Source: Antitrichia curtipendula
Taxonomy: Eukaryota > Streptophyta > Bryopsida > Hypnales > Leucodontaceae
Reading direction: 5' to 3'
Assembly (NCBI GenBank): GCA_951230915.1
Contig: OX579635.1
Span: 21,452,001 to 21,516,000, forward strand
Length of the DNA: 64,000 nt
A program made the translations under genes and the position numbers. This document shows, in pieces, positions 23,470-36,219 of the stretch (positions within the stretch are counted from its first letter, which is position 1; every line of letters begins with the position of its first letter). A model generated the notes under the pieces. The model did not search any database. It was given only the letters and a program-made list of their open reading frames with translations, and was not told where the DNA came from.

Positions 23470-25188
23470 TTTTGAAAACAATTCTGATTTTTAACCCTCA
23501 AGGTTCAAAGAATGGGCTTCAAGGATTTGGGACATATTCCTATGTAATTTTTTGAATTTTTCTTTGAAGGTTAGGGAATGTACTACTTTGGGAGGAATAT
23601 AATTTTTATTACATTAAGGAATTGGAAAAAAAACTTATACCTTTGTAACACAAAATCCTCAAGCTTGGGCAACAAAAACAAAAACATGCAACGACTTTGT
23701 TTCAATCATAGAATATATTTATGTCTACTAGGAAAGCTTTAGTAGTGTGAAAGTTATGGAGAATCTTGTTTTTAGGTAATCAAGACATCTTTACAAAAAA
23801 AAGGTTACAAGATTTGTTTTTGAACTCAATTTTCACACATTCTCAAAAGCAAAAATGATCATTGTTCTTGTTACAACAATTTTACTATTAAAAATGGCAT
23901 GTTTCAATTCCATTTTAGAATTGGTAAGGATTTAGTTTTTCCAGAGTTTTTTCCTTCCATCTTGTACATACTTCTACTTAGTAAATTCAATAAATTATTC
24001 ATTCTAAAAAATTATTAATTTATTTTTTGGATTTTTTCCTCTGGATTTTCAACTCAACTTTTCACCATAAAGAATTAAACACCAAACCTCTACAATGCAA
24101 AATAATTAAGTAGAAGAGGTTCAAAGTTAGAAAAACTTATTAAAGCAAGGTGCAAAGAATTATTTTCTTACCTCTTTGAACACTAATGTCTTACAATCTA
24201 CATGGTCAAAGTGTCTAAAAAATTTTCCACACACTCTCATACTAGTCTAATGTAAATTTGATATTTAATAAGAATTTTCTTTCCTTATTCATTCAAAAAT
24301 TCAGAATAATTCCAAAATTTCACAAATAAATCTGAAAACTTTAAAACTCACAAAAAGAACATGATTCAATTTCTAAAAATTAAATACCTAACAATTCATT
24401 ATGATATAGTTGTAAGTGGAAGCATTCAAAGTAAAAGACTTGGAAGCTTAAATGTTGCATTCTTTAATGCATTGAAACCTCCTTTTCCTCACCAACAAGA
24501 AAATGTGAAAATTTGATTGGTCTAATAATAGTAATTAGGCACAATAGCAAAAGTGCCAATTTGGAGGGTATCCACCTTAGTAGTCATAGACTAGTCCTTT
24601 TCAGGTTGGTATGATAAGGGTTATTGATGTGTGTTTATAGAAATATCTTCTAATACAATGCAATGCAAGAAGCAACCATTTAAGAGTTGATTGCCTTTGG
24701 AGGGAAGCTAAACTCCTTATAAACAATTTTCAATAAATTTTTGTAGGAAGAAAAATAGAATTCGCACCTAATCCAAGTTGTTTCATATTTTTGGGACAAT
24801 CGTGGAATTCGTTATGAATTTTTGAAGTTGAAATGTTGTGCTCACTGAAAGCGACCACCTCCTGGAATGTACACTGTTGATACATTGAAGAAAACAAAAT
24901 GTGCCTATGTGTTAACGATTGTTATGTACGGTCGACCCTACCTTACCTTGGACTGATATTCGTGGTGAAGGACCTGAAGCCACTTCCATAACCCTCGTGA
25001 CACACGTGCAGAATGGAACATAAATCTATTCGGGAGAAAGATCCTTGTTTCCTTCCTTACAAGTATCTTCAGTTTCTGCTCATTTAGATAATATTATCTT
25101 GAGAGTAGGAGTGTGAAAGCAGAACCAATATTGACTCAAGACCCCACCGCCCTTTGGCCTAACCTGCGTGGACAACGTCCTGTTGTAA
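23470..25188. other. AT-rich DNA with a MITE fragment
   Basis: Around 24680-24905 lies a truncated GGTAGG-type element (AGCTAAACTCCTT, CCAAGTTGTTTCATATTTTT, AAGTTGAAATGTTGTG). No gene is seen. Confidence 0.4.
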
Positions 25189-25339
25189 GGTAGGAGGTTC
25201 CCCAAACCGCCCATCCCCCAAACCCGCCCATCCCCTAAAATGTACACTATTTGTACATGAAGCTTTTTCGTAGCCTTCAATGATGTACTCCCCAAAATTC
25301 AATTTCGCCTTTAGGTGGTCGATTTATGGACCTATTACC
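25189..25339. mobile_element. Short GGTAGG-type MITE (internally deleted)
   Basis: Left end GGTAGGAGGTTCC. The right end is the inverse of GGTAATAGGTCC. The element is preceded by TAA (25186-25188) and followed by TTA (25340-25342). It carries the family core ATGTACACTATTTGTACAT. At about 151 bases it is half the usual 280-310, consistent with an internal deletion. Confidence 0.6.
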
Positions 25340-25831
25340 TTAGTGGACAAAACCCTTTGTCCATTGGATTTTTCCTCTTGGCGGGGAAGGAAAGTCCAAA
25401 GTCATCATGGATTTTGTCCGCCCAGTGACTGATTTCACACTTGCTTGGAACCTAGATGTCCAATGAAATTATACTTTAGTATCCACATGTCATTATTTTA
25501 TAATTATCATATGTCAAGTAGAAATTGACATGTGTAGGGGAGAAGAGTGTACTTATGTTTTTTTGTGTGGGAGGTGATTTTTTAATTTATGTTTTGTTTT
25601 TGTCCATGTATAGGAGGTTACTTTTTGTTGTTTGTCATTTTCCAACTAGAAAATGTAAAAAAATTCAAATTGGGTCCCTCATCAAAACTCAATGTTTGAA
25701 TTGAAATCCAATACCTTGTCAGTGTCCTCAATATTTAATGAAAACTCAATGTTTAAATTGAATCAATGAAAACCCGTGCCCTCAATGTTTAAATTGAATC
25801 AATGTTTAATCAAAAACTCAATGTTTAACCC

Positions 25832-26769
25832 TTAACCCCTAAAGTTCCATAACTAAGTTCTCACCAAAAACACTCAAGAACTGCCATCTTTAGTACAAGT
25901 ACCAAATTTTTGAAAAAAAACTTTTTTTGACACGTGTAATCATAGGATCTTGTAGTATGCTGACTTCAGAACATGTGGTAAAAATTTCAGAAATGTCCAC
26001 CACGTGGATTGCAAGATACAAGCATTCAAATTCATTAAAATCATTTTTTTGGCTCCGCAAAAAACTGGGCAGCTGCACTTCACAAGCTCACTTTTCTATG
26101 ACAAAATGTTCAAAATGATGGTGCTTATTTGGATTCATTTTCCTAAAGAAGTTGTCTACATGCTTGAAAATTTTCACATCATTTGGAGTTGTACAACATA
26201 TAGGAAAAACATAGTAAGTAGAAAGAAGTAGAGAATGATTCAAAATACAAAAATCGTTAATAGTTTGGTTATGGAATTCAAAAATGCCAATCCCAATGGT
26301 TGAAATGTTGTAATAAAATATCTACATCCTACAATTTTGTTATTTTTCCAAAAATATTTAAAACTAAATAAGATAAAGGACTTCAAAGTTTATTTTAGAG
26401 TAGAGAATCCATAACTACCTGCAAACTAAAATTCCTCATAACTTTTTACTCATTGGTCAAAATGGAATGATTCAAAGCTTACCATGTATATATAACTCTA
26501 GAGAACCAATTTCAAGTTTTTTGTTTTTGAACTTAGAAGTGATATTTTAAATCTGCCCGGAGTGCCCGGTTGAGAAAAAAAGTAACATTGTAGGCCATTA
26601 CTTTTGACTCGTATTTCCAAATGTCATGAAATTTAGTGCGTATGAAAGATATTCCTTGTGCACAACTTCTATTAAAATTTCAGCCAAAAATATAAAAATC
26701 TCCAATCACAAGTACCTGCCCAAAATTTCTATATTGCTCCAAATTGCATGTTGGTCCTTTAGGGGTTAA
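25832..26769. mobile_element. Inverted-repeat element, TTAACCCCTAAAG ends
   Basis: The left end TTAACCCCTAAAGTTCC is matched by the inverse of TTAACCCCTAAAGGACC at the right end, about 938 bases apart. A related element with ends TTAATCCCTAAAGTCCC lies at 56247-57018. It contains no believable frame, so it is non-autonomous. Superfamily not assigned. Confidence 0.55.
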
Positions 26770-27647
26770 AGGACGCACCCCCAGTGAACAAGGTAGTCAC
26801 TAAATTTTTTTTTAATTATTGAACCAATAAGTGCATTCTTTGTTTCTACATTGAACAATGAAGTCATGCATTAACAACTTTTTAGCCTCAACGCCCTTCA
26901 ATATTTAAATTGAATTAGTGGAAATCTAGTACTCTTGAAATAAAATCCAAATGAAACTAAAAAGAGTGTTCAATAACAAGAAAAGAAAAGAAAATTGTCA
27001 CCTCTCTGCTCTTGCATATCAAAAGCTCCTCTCTCTAGTTGCATTATTGTTTGGAGAAGCTTTTTCACAACTCTTTCTAAATTGAACAAACTCGTTCATC
27101 CCAAGGTAATCACAAATTTGTTCACTAAAAGTAGCACTTCATCTTCAGTTTTTGGCAGGAGTGGGTGATGACATTGCCTCAAGTCCAAGTGGTTGTCTGT
27201 TTGGTGTGAATGCTCTACTGGGAAAAAACAAACTATCCAAGTCAACGAAAATGCAGTGAATCTTCTCCACTTTCCACTTCTGATTGTGTTGAAAGGGAGG
27301 CAAACGATATTTGCATGAGCACTACACTCTGCATTCTATTTAATATTGCTTCCAAAAACAAATTATTGTAGGCTATATCTTTTCATTGAAGAAAGATTTA
27401 TTTAATATTTTACTTTACAATAATATTAAAACATGGCTATTGCTTGAGATACCTTAGCTAGTAAAAATCTATAACTTTAAAAAAAACTTGTAGTTTAAAG
27501 TAACTAAATATAATGAAGTAAGTAGATTTGGACCTAATCTTGCCCTGTTGCATCCTAATATACATAGTGAAATCTATACAAGCGGGGTTTCCACTATTGG
27601 AGTGAGAACAATGTGGGAGTTGGGTTGAAAAAACACAATTTAAGGTG
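26770..27647. other. AT-rich intergenic DNA, no gene seen
   Basis: Nothing supportable was found. Confidence 0.35.
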
Positions 27648-28281
27648 ATAGTAGGAGGTCTATGAAGCGCTTAAATGGAGAATTTCGTTAAAATGGCGGT
27701 ATTTTGAGTACCATTTTCAAACTGTCCGGTTTGAACTGTGAAAGTGACATCTAGGACTGTCATAGATTAAGAAATCTTTATCTCCTATAGATTTCAGAAA
27801 TTTAGAAATGGGATAGATTTCACACCATGCTATTTGAATTGTGAAATTGACATCTATGACTCTTGTAGATTTCATTCATCTAAGAAATATATAGATGTTA
27901 GAAATCTAGGATAGTTGTACATTTCAGACCGCCTAGTTTGAACTGTAAAACTGCCAAAGTTGTGGAATTTCTGCCATTTTAACGAAATTGCCCATTTAAG
28001 CTCTAAAAGCATGATCTAATGTAGAGGTATATTTTGATTTTGCATTGCACTAATAATGTACAAATAATGTACATTCTAAGATGTGAATGCTTTTAGTACC
28101 ACTATATCTCAATTTCAAAATTCATAACTAATTTTATGAAGCTCCAAAAATGAACGAGTTCGATTAGATGCCCAATTCCATTTGTCTTTCAAAAATATTT
28201 TTTGAAAAATATTTCAAGAAGCTTAACCTCCTTGAATTAATTTTCAACTCTGAAATGAGCAATTTATAAACCTCCTACTAT
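27648..28281. mobile_element. GGTAGG-type MITE carrying a nested element
   Basis: Ends TAGTAGGAGGTCTATGAA and the inverse of TAGTAGGAGGTTTATAAA. Its interior includes the usual family core (AATGTACA, inverse of AAGTTGAAAT, TCCATTTGTCTTTC). Removing the nested insertion at 27675-27995 leaves about 310 bases, the normal length for the family. Confidence 0.6.
27675..27995. mobile_element. Nested MITE with TTAA target duplication
   Basis: Terminal inverted repeats of about 23 bases: left ATGGAGAATTTCGTTAAAAT and right (inverse) ATGGGCAATTTCGTTAAAAT, both continuing GGC. The flanks are TTAA at 27671-27674 and 27996-27999. A TTAA duplication is the hallmark of piggyBac-type insertion. The internal sequence also has repeated GACATCTA..ACT and TTTGAACTGT phrases on both sides. 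Confidence 0.65.
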
Positions 28282-30456
28282 AATGAATTCAATGAATACA
28301 ACCATGCCTTTTTTACACATGGGAGAAGGTTCATTCATTTTTCCAATATCTTAGGGGATGCTTTTGGATTACTATTGAAACACTAGGGAAACCACATTAA
28401 AATTCTGAAATGGATGAGAATATTTTGTCTCTAAGAACAACAATAAAAAATTATATGTTTTTGTTTTAATCACCTATATTGTATCTATGTTTCTAAGAAA
28501 TGAGTTGACTTAAAATACTTAAAAAAAGTTCTTTGATTTGTTATTCTATTGAAAAAATAAATTGTAAATTTGAAGAATCTCATATTGTAACCTTTAAATG
28601 CTCAAAGCATTAAAATCACCTCCAACTTGCCATTTTAGAAATGAAAGTATAATTTTTTTTAGAATAATTTTTTGAAAATTCTAACCATTGGATCTTAATC
28701 ACTCTCTTAAATTATTCCAACCTCCAATTTTCAAAGACTTTAATAGTTCAGATCTTGAGATTTCTTCAATTAAAGTTTATTTTGGGAAAAGACAATAGTT
28801 TTTATTTGCAGGCAAAATGATTTCTAGGGGAATTCATATCTCAAATTTTGGCAAAAGTAGAATTTGCCTTTTTTGACCAAATGCAATTATGAATAGTTGA
28901 AAACATGTATGCCAATTTTCACAAGGGGTAGAGCAATTAAAGATTGTTTCAAAGCCTTGCAATCAAGTGAGATACATTGGGAAAATAAAATGTTACTTAA
29001 TACTACCCATTCACTAGATGCTCAATCAATTAATCATGTGTCTACTTGCACACCAATGGAGTTTTCTTCTTGGGATGGCCTTTGATTAGCTAAACTTCTC
29101 TTCCAAGACAATCTTTAGTGAGCACTTCTAGGAGTGTTTGATATTCAAAAATCATTCAAGGTGGAGTTTTGTTCAAATCAATTTTTTTTTGCTACAAAAA
29201 GATAACTTCACAAGTACGGTTGCTAGTATGTGAGCCTAAAATTATAAATATGCAGTGAGCATAGAAGTCTATGCATGATCTATAATATAGGTGTCTATAC
29301 TATAGAAACCTTCCATGATTATAGTGTACCTATACTATAAATACTTGTAGTGTAGGTGTTTATAGTATAACAAAGTACCTTCAATGATTGTAGAATATCT
29401 ACTTATATATATGTTTTAGGCTTGTAGGCTTGCATTTTCATGCTCACCAGGTGGATGCATGGTTTGGTGTCTCAATACTGTCACTAGTTGATTCATTAAT
29501 CAACCATCTAATAAGAGCCCTTATAAGTGGTTGAGGGTGTTGCAAAAAAGACCAAATGATTTTGGTAGCATTTTGCACAATATTCCTGATTTTTTTGGGA
29601 ATACTTTGAAATTATAATTTTTTTTTAAATATGAAAAATATGTCCAATGTATACACCTTTAAGAAGAAGGTACCCTAGGAAGGAAAATCATAGAATTTTT
29701 TTCTAAGTAGGAGAACTAGAAAAGTGCAAAATTTCAAGAAAATGGATACTTTGATGTTTTAATCTATAAAAAATAGGAATTTCTTAATAAAAAAACTAAA
29801 AATTGTCCATTTGAGAGAACTTCATGATGAAGAGATTTCATATGTACAATTGTACATATATAGATTTTATACAATATAGATTTTTGTACAATATACTTTA
29901 TATTTATACAATATAGAGTTTTAGCACTTTTCTTAGCAAATACTATGTAGTTCAAGGGGTATAAGTATGTCTAATCCTCAAACTAACTTTTTTGGCTAAC
30001 AAAATGACCCTTCAAAATTGACTTGAATAAATAAGTAGAAAAAGAATCTTAAAAAAATGTCATAATTAACTTTCTTTTTTGAGCTTAACACCTAATAATC
30101 CAAATGACCATTTTTTGGTAGCTGCTATTTATTTTTATTTTCACTTATTCAAATTTTGGATTAAAAAAAATTGTTGAAAAATACTGCGTTATGAATCCAA
30201 TGGCGGTAGTTTCATCAAATTTTGAATTAAACTTTGCCTTGTGAGATTTTATGTAGTTGAGTACAGAATTGTAGTTTACAGTTCATTTTTGGGATTTGTT
30301 TTGGGCATGGATTGAAAAATTAGCCAAACTTTGCGATTGTTGCCCACCTCAAAAAGGTTAGATTGAAAAGCTCCAAGAGAAGACAAGTGTCCCATTCTTG
30401 TTTTTCTTACAAACTCTATTCTCATTTTATTGACCACCATGCATTGCAAACTCTAA
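28282..30456. other. AT-rich intergenic DNA, no gene seen
   Basis: No gene or bounded element is supported. Short direct repeats of TATAGTATAGGTGTCTATA type occur near 29280-29370, probably a degenerate AT-rich tandem tract. Confidence 0.35.
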
Positions 30457-30765
30457 GGTAATAGGTTCATAAATTGCCCACCTAAGAGCTGAAACTGAAT
30501 TTTTGGAGAGACGAAGCTTCTTGAAATCAATTTCAGTAAATTTTCCTTGAAAGACAAGTGAAAGTAGCATCTAACCCGAGTCATTTCATATTTTCTGAAG
30601 CTTTGTGTAATTAGTTATAGAATTTTGAAGTTGAAATGGCATTAGGCTCTAAAATTGCCCACCTCCTAAAATGTACATTGTTTGTACATTGCTGAAGGCT
30701 ATGAAAAAGAAACATGTACACAAAGTGTACTTTTGAGGAAATGGGCGATTTTAGAACCTGTTACC
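30457..30765. mobile_element. Complete GGTAGG-type MITE, about 309 bp
   Basis: Left GGTAATAGGTTCATAAATTG and right (inverse) GGTAACAGGTTCTAAAATCG. Preceded by TAA and followed by TTA. The core has AAGTTGAAATGGC and AAAATGTACATTGTTTGTAC. It is a good reference member of the most abundant family in the window, which has no coding capacity. Confidence 0.7.
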
Positions 30766-31884
30766 TTATCATGAATTGAAAAATGCTCAAAATGTTGTGA
30801 AATTTTTGATGAGCATTTTCAATTTTCTTGTCTTTCATTGAGTACCAAAAAATCATTATTTTGAAATATTTTTACTAAGATATGCTCCTTCAAAGTGCGT
30901 TGCCCTATTTTTCCATTGACCCAAATAAAACTTCAAACTTAAATATTTACTAAATTATGCTGTCAAATAATTTGATTTTTTTGGAAGTATTCACTCTCAA
31001 TGTGAACTTTAAGATCCTATAGTTGTATTCTATCTAATCTAAAAAAAAATGAGAAAAAAAATTGCTCAAGTTCACAATAGTTTTTGCCTATTTTCAAGTA
31101 AAAAACTCTTCTAAGATGCGTTGCCCTAAAACAATGTTGAAGTCTTTGTCTTATTTATTTGATGGATCCAACTATATGATCTTTCATTTGACTTATTCAA
31201 TTTTATTATTCTAAAATTTTGGATAAAGATTCTAACCAATTGCAAAATCATGATAATTGAACTTCGAAAGTAAAATTTTCTCAACCCACCACAATCCAAA
31301 GTTTCATCTTTCAAATGATTATACTGATCCTACTAGCGAAGAAAAAAAACCTAATGCTGATGAAAGAAGTTGCAAATACACAAAATGATTTTTAAAATAA
31401 ATATTTTCTATTCATTATTGATTAATTTAAAAACCCAAAGGCAATATAGATTGATGAGGATTACTAAATTGCTGATAATTCAAAACAACAATTGAAAAAC
31501 ATCAATCCCCCAATGGCGAGGATGTTGTAGTTGACAATTTTCACCCTATGATATTTTGTTCTCCCTAAAACAATGAAAATTTGAGTTAAAAAATGAGCTA
31601 TGGTAGACTCTATTGTAAAGCATTTGAGACTAATTCCAAGCTTTTGCCCAACAAAAATGCTATTTTTTTTCCCCTTTCAAAGTTGGCCCTAGTGTCATAA
31701 CATTTAGTAGCCTTCAAAGAAACTCCCTTTTCGTCTCTCTCTAAGTCCTCATCCTTGAAGTTCATCCCAAACTTATTGCAAAGAAATAAAAATAGCTACA
31801 ATACCGATATGGTAGCAAAACATTTATGATTGCAAAACAAATATTAGTGGTAGCAAAGCATACTCACCATTTCTCCTACTTAAT
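30766..31884. other. AT-rich intergenic DNA, no gene seen
   Basis: No coding region or bounded repeat is supported. Confidence 0.35.
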
Positions 31885-32130
31885 CCTTAAAGGACTAATT
31901 GGTGACTATGGAAATCATCCCTTTGAACATCATGGGAATCATTGGTTTAAAAAAAATACAAGATCACTCGTTGGAAGTCAAACTACCCTAGAAGACCTCC
32001 CCTTTTCACAACAAAATTTTGAGAATGAATAGTTGCACTCCTCTCCGTCCTACAAAGAAGGATTCTTTGTCATTCATCGGACACAAAACATCCGTGGTGT
32101 CGGTTATGTATTAGATAACCGATGAGCCAC
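31885..32130 (+). repeat. Dispersed repeat, inverted copy at 56025
   Basis: Matches the reverse complement of 56025-56262 over most of its length. Shared text includes ATGAATAGTTGCACT, AGAAGACCT.CCCTTTTCAC, AAGTCAAACTA/AAGACAAACTA and ATTCATCGG. An open frame across it is not conserved in the other copy, so I treat it as non-coding. Confidence 0.6.
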
Positions 32131-32732
32131 GCTAGTGGCGAATTGGTAATCGTACATAACCGGTTGTACATTTGCCAATCACAACCTTTGATCTTCATGA
32201 TCCAAGAGTGTAGGAAGCAAGCTGAAAGGAAAGAAGGTTATGAGTTGCAACTTGTAATGGCAATGGTGACAGGTTGCCAATGGGAAGATGCCACATTAGC
32301 ATTGAAAAGTCAACAACCGGTTATGGATTAACATCACGTGTCCCCATAGCTGCTGATGAGATGTGGAATATTTCAGATTATTCCATTGAGGGATGAAATG
32401 ATGAAAAATAATATACCTCATTTTATTGGGGGAAGGGCAGCATAGCCGCAAGCTACTGAATGTTATGGTAAAGCACCTATCGGTAAGCTTCCTACTCCGA
32501 GAAGGAGAAACTGAGCCCACTTCGTCTCCCAAGCCGGAAGGACTGGACTGGCATCTCTCCCATCGTGGAAGCTCCGTCCTTCTCCTGGAAGCCCCTCGTT
32601 ACTTCCTCCTTGTTGACTGAGAACAAGCACGCATTGCAATTACAAGCTCATAAAATTAAGTTGTGTTGCTCAGTGATCAAAACCTTCAGGAGCCACCGGA
32701 GTCAGTTGCAGCCGCATCCCTCTAGAGTGTAG

Positions 32733-32847
32733 AGCCCGTGCTTGGCTGCTGTCTTTGCAATGGTGTTAATCTGCACAGTGTACCTCTACTGGCGTCTCTG
32801 TCGCCACTACCGTGCCAGGTTCCAGGCCGCAGAGACACAGAAACTCT
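32733..32847 (+). other. Membrane-anchor exon of the kinase gene
   Basis: Open frame from just after a TAG (32730-32732) to the donor CTCT|GTAAGA. The full frame reads [16 protein letters not shown], a complete transmembrane helix, followed by a basic stop-transfer stretch ([10 protein letters not shown]). The first ATG (32760) sits in the middle of this helix. The natural exon therefore probably began upstream by splicing (an AG lies at 32731-32732), with ectodomain exons that are not present nearby. Confidence 0.5.
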
Positions 32848-35350
32848 GTAAGACAGTTGGAGTTCATTCTTTAATTTTGTTCTTGAATCTTGACGACAGT
32901 TTCGAGTTTCTGGGGAACTTATGGACCCATGCCATATAATTGCATATTGCAGCACGCCCTGATTGATCGCTTTGTGGCAGTAAAAGAAGAGGAAGAAAAT
33001 GAAGCAAAGAGCCTGGCGAAGAAGGTCAATCCAGCATTGAAAGTGAATGGCGTCCGAGCCTTTACACATGAGGAGCTAGCCGAGGCAACAGATAGTTTCA
33101 GTGAGGAGAGGCAAATTGGCCAAGGTGGCTATGGCAAGGTATTCATGGGCACGCTGCAAGATGGAAAGCAAGTGGCCGTCAAGGTTGCTGATCCGGCATC
33201 CTGCCAAGGAGCGCGTGAGTTTTACACTGAGATTGAGCTCTTATCAAGAATACATCACAGGAATCTCGTGATGCTTGAGGGCTACTGTGACGATGAGAAT
33301 CACGAGGTAGGCGATATGCCATAGCTAGTGTTCTGAATACTTGCACTGAATTCTGAACTATTGTTTGAGCAGAATGTTTGAACTTTCGGGTGTAATCGAG
33401 ACGATCGTTAGGATGAGAATCCGAGAAATTAGCTTTCTCGGATTGTTAGGATGTTGTGTATAATTCCTTTCTTTTTGGGTTAGGGAGCATGGCCATTTTT
33501 GTTTCACTTTTTAGCACGAAGTGAGTTTTGCACAGTAGCATGTTGGTTTACGAATTCATCTTTCTGGTTTCATGCGCATGAATTGATTAAACAACAACTT
33601 CGCTGATTCTGCAGATGCTGGTTTACGAATTCTTGCCCGGTGGTACTCTTAAGGATCATTTTTCTGGTAAGCATTAACCCCTAAGCGCTCCGACCAACGT
33701 TCATATTCTGGACGATTAATAGATTGGTTCAGGGGCAATGTTTCATCAATAAATACCTTCTCCTTCTTCCAAAGGATTACTTGAATACTTTACAAGGCAG
33801 CCTTTTTGGATGACCAATTCGGACAAAGATACAAGCAAAAAATGTGCAAAAATTCAAAGAAGGGATTCAAGGGTTGAATAGATGATATTTTCTTCTGCAA
33901 TCGTTCTCTGTAACTAGAAATTAGCACCTATTTGCGTAGAACAACCGTGTATGATTCGTTTCTCGTGTGTTGCAGCACGTTCAGACCGTACACCTTTGGA
34001 TTTCCCATCGCGTCTACGAATTGCACTAGGTGCAGCGCGAGGAATTCGTTACCTGCACACGGAAGCCAACCCACCCATATTCCACCGGGACATCAAGGCC
34101 AGCAACATCTTGTTGGACAAGCGGAAGGGAGCCAAAGTGGCCGACTTTGGATTGTCATGCTGGGCACCGGTGCCAGACTTGGAGGGCGTCACTCCTGCGT
34201 ATGTCTCCACGGTTGTGAAAGGCACTCCCGGCTACCTCGACCCGGAGTACTACATGACACAGAAACTGTCTGACAAGAGCGACGTGTACAGCTTCGGTGT
34301 GGTGCTGCTGGAGCTCATCACGGGCTTGCAAGCCATCACCGAGGGCAAGAACATTGTCCGAGAGGTAAACGTTTGGCTCAACTTTGGATATCAAGCACAT
34401 CAGACGGTGCTGGAGTCAGAGAGAGAAATCAATCCGATCCTTCGGTGGAACCAGTGTTCATTAATTGATCGCTTAAACCCTGAAGAACCAAGGATTAATG
34501 GTATCTGCAATTGATCATATGGTGAAAGAATGTACTATGGATGACCGGGTATAATTTCATACAGCAAGAATCATTGAAGAAAATTTGATGTGGTTGTAAA
34601 TATAAATAAAATAACACAAAAATATCCCACATACTGGACAACCTACTCAAAAAATTTGCGAAAAAAAATGAGGTTTAGTTTGGACTCCTTGGTCGCCAGG
34701 TCCCGCATCAAAGCCCATAGGATTGTGAGTCACACGAGGGTTCTCTTGTAAAGGGTAGACTGGACTAGAGTTTCTCACATTCGAGTTTTGGGAGGTTATA
34801 CTGCATGAATTCCTAGGGCTTCCATAAAAGTCTGTTTTAATGGAGTCATTGGCGTTAGTGGCCATGGTCAAGGTGTCAAAAATTGAGGTCTGAAGATATC
34901 ACACCTACATGAACTCTGGAATGTGAAATTCGGTGCATGTGTAGGAGAAATTTTCAGGAAGGAGATTAGGCCATTCTCTTCAGGAATCTGGCACTGATAT
35001 GTTGGAATTTCTTGGTTGCATGAACCGATGTTCAGGTGAATAACAGAGCTGTAGAGGGGAATGCATCGACTCTGGTAGACCCCCACATAGCGAACTATGC
35101 ACCGGAGGCGTTGGAGTGGTTCATGGGCTTAGCTCAGAGGTGTTGCAGGAAAACTCCTGAAAAGCGACCCACTATGGTTGAGGTAGTAAGCGAATTGGAG
35201 CAATTGGGGAAGTGCCATGTGGATGCTTTCTCCCAGGAATTGTCGACACCACCGGAGAATGTATCACCTCCCGGGCCCAGCAAGCCTCTTCAGAGCTCCA
35301 GCGGTGGCGGAATTTGGTGTGAAACCGTGATGCACGTGTCACCCAGGTGA
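32760..35350 (+). CDS. Receptor-like Ser/Thr kinase, LRR VIII-1 type, no ectodomain
   Basis: Five exons join in frame with GT-AG introns: 32760-32847, 32981-33306, 33615-33666, 33976-34364 and 35036-35350, giving 389 residues. The kinase domain is complete: glycine loop IGQGGYGKV (75-83), VAVK Lys97, helix-C Glu113, HRD Asp194 with Asn199 (FHRDIKASN), DFG Asp212, activation segment [10 protein letters not shown] (238-247) and the C-lobe motif [15 protein letters not shown]. The phrases [27 protein letters not shown] and GKNIVREV are characteristic of the plant LRR VIII-1 receptor kinase group. The N-terminus is only a transmembrane segment and basic juxtamembrane stretch. No leucine-rich repeats were found upstream. 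It may be a truncated, membrane-anchored kinase or a 5'-truncated gene copy. All catalytic residues are intact, so it has not decayed as a kinase. It is an RD kinase, expected on the cytoplasmic face of the plasma membrane. Confidence 0.85.
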
Positions 35351-35718
35351 GAAGACTGCAGCAGCTTTCAATTGGTGCAGCTGCATAAGACTTGATTCCT
35401 CAGGACGTCCGTAGGAAGTACATTTCCTGAAAGTGTTGCATGAAATTATTGGATTCAGGGTGTGAAATTGCATCACGGCACGTAGAATTTAGTGAGAAAA
35501 ATGTGAAAGACATCTACTGCAATAACCCTCAAGAATTTACAAACTCATGTCTGATACATCAAGAATAATTATCATTCTGATACTTAGAAGCAAATACAGA
35601 AGCAAATGAATCCACAGTAGTGGACTGAGTTGTCAAGATTCTTGACAGTCTAAAGCTTCTGAGATGGAGAAACGCTGAAACCGTTCGGGAACTGATCCCG
35701 TCTCCCATTGACTGACCC

Positions 35719-35788
35719 CTTTTAAGGCCAACCAAGCTGAGTTGTTGGTAAGCTTGGTTGGCCTCAAAAACTTGGTTGGCCTTAAAAG
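35719..35788. repeat. Short perfect inverted/direct repeat
   Basis: CTTTTAAGGCCAACCAAG at 35719-35736 has its exact inverse at 35771-35788. A third, nearly identical copy (CTTGGTTGGCCTCAAAAA) lies between them at 35753-35770. It immediately precedes the MITE at 35796 and lies about 370 bases after the kinase stop codon. It could be a transposon edge or a terminator-like hairpin. Confidence 0.6.
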
Positions 35789-35795
35789 CCTGATA

Positions 35796-36219
35796 AGGTA
35801 GGAGGCTCGAAAACCTCTCGTTTAAGAGCTTGTCCACCTTTTTCATGTGTTTCCCTGGATGGGAATATGGATGGGAAAATTTTTAGCTCATTTTTTAGAC
35901 AAAGAGAAATAGATGCAAAATGTAACACAAGTTGTTTCCTATTTTTCAAAGCATTATTGAATTACTTACGAATTTTCAAATGAGTTGTGTCGTAGGCACC
36001 TATTTATGACCCTAGGTCTCCTTTAATCCATTCACTTGCAACTTGGAAAGAAACATGGGGAAAGCAAGAAGAATGATTGGCTCTTGCAATAAATAATACT
36101 TAGTACTTGTTTCCACAATTTGACCATTCAATGACTATAGAGGTCAATTTAAGGACCACCTCATGTCCATTTCATAGCTAATTATATGGGCGGTTTTTAA
36201 TGCCCAAGCCTCCTACCTC
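35796..36219. mobile_element. GGTAGGAGGCTC-type inverted-repeat element
   Basis: Left GGTAGGAGGCTCGAAAAC and right (inverse) GGTAGGAGGCTTGGGCATTA, about 424 bases apart. The right part shares GGGCGGTT.TTAATGCC with the larger elements at 41572 and 58131, so it is a shorter relative. Confidence 0.6.
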
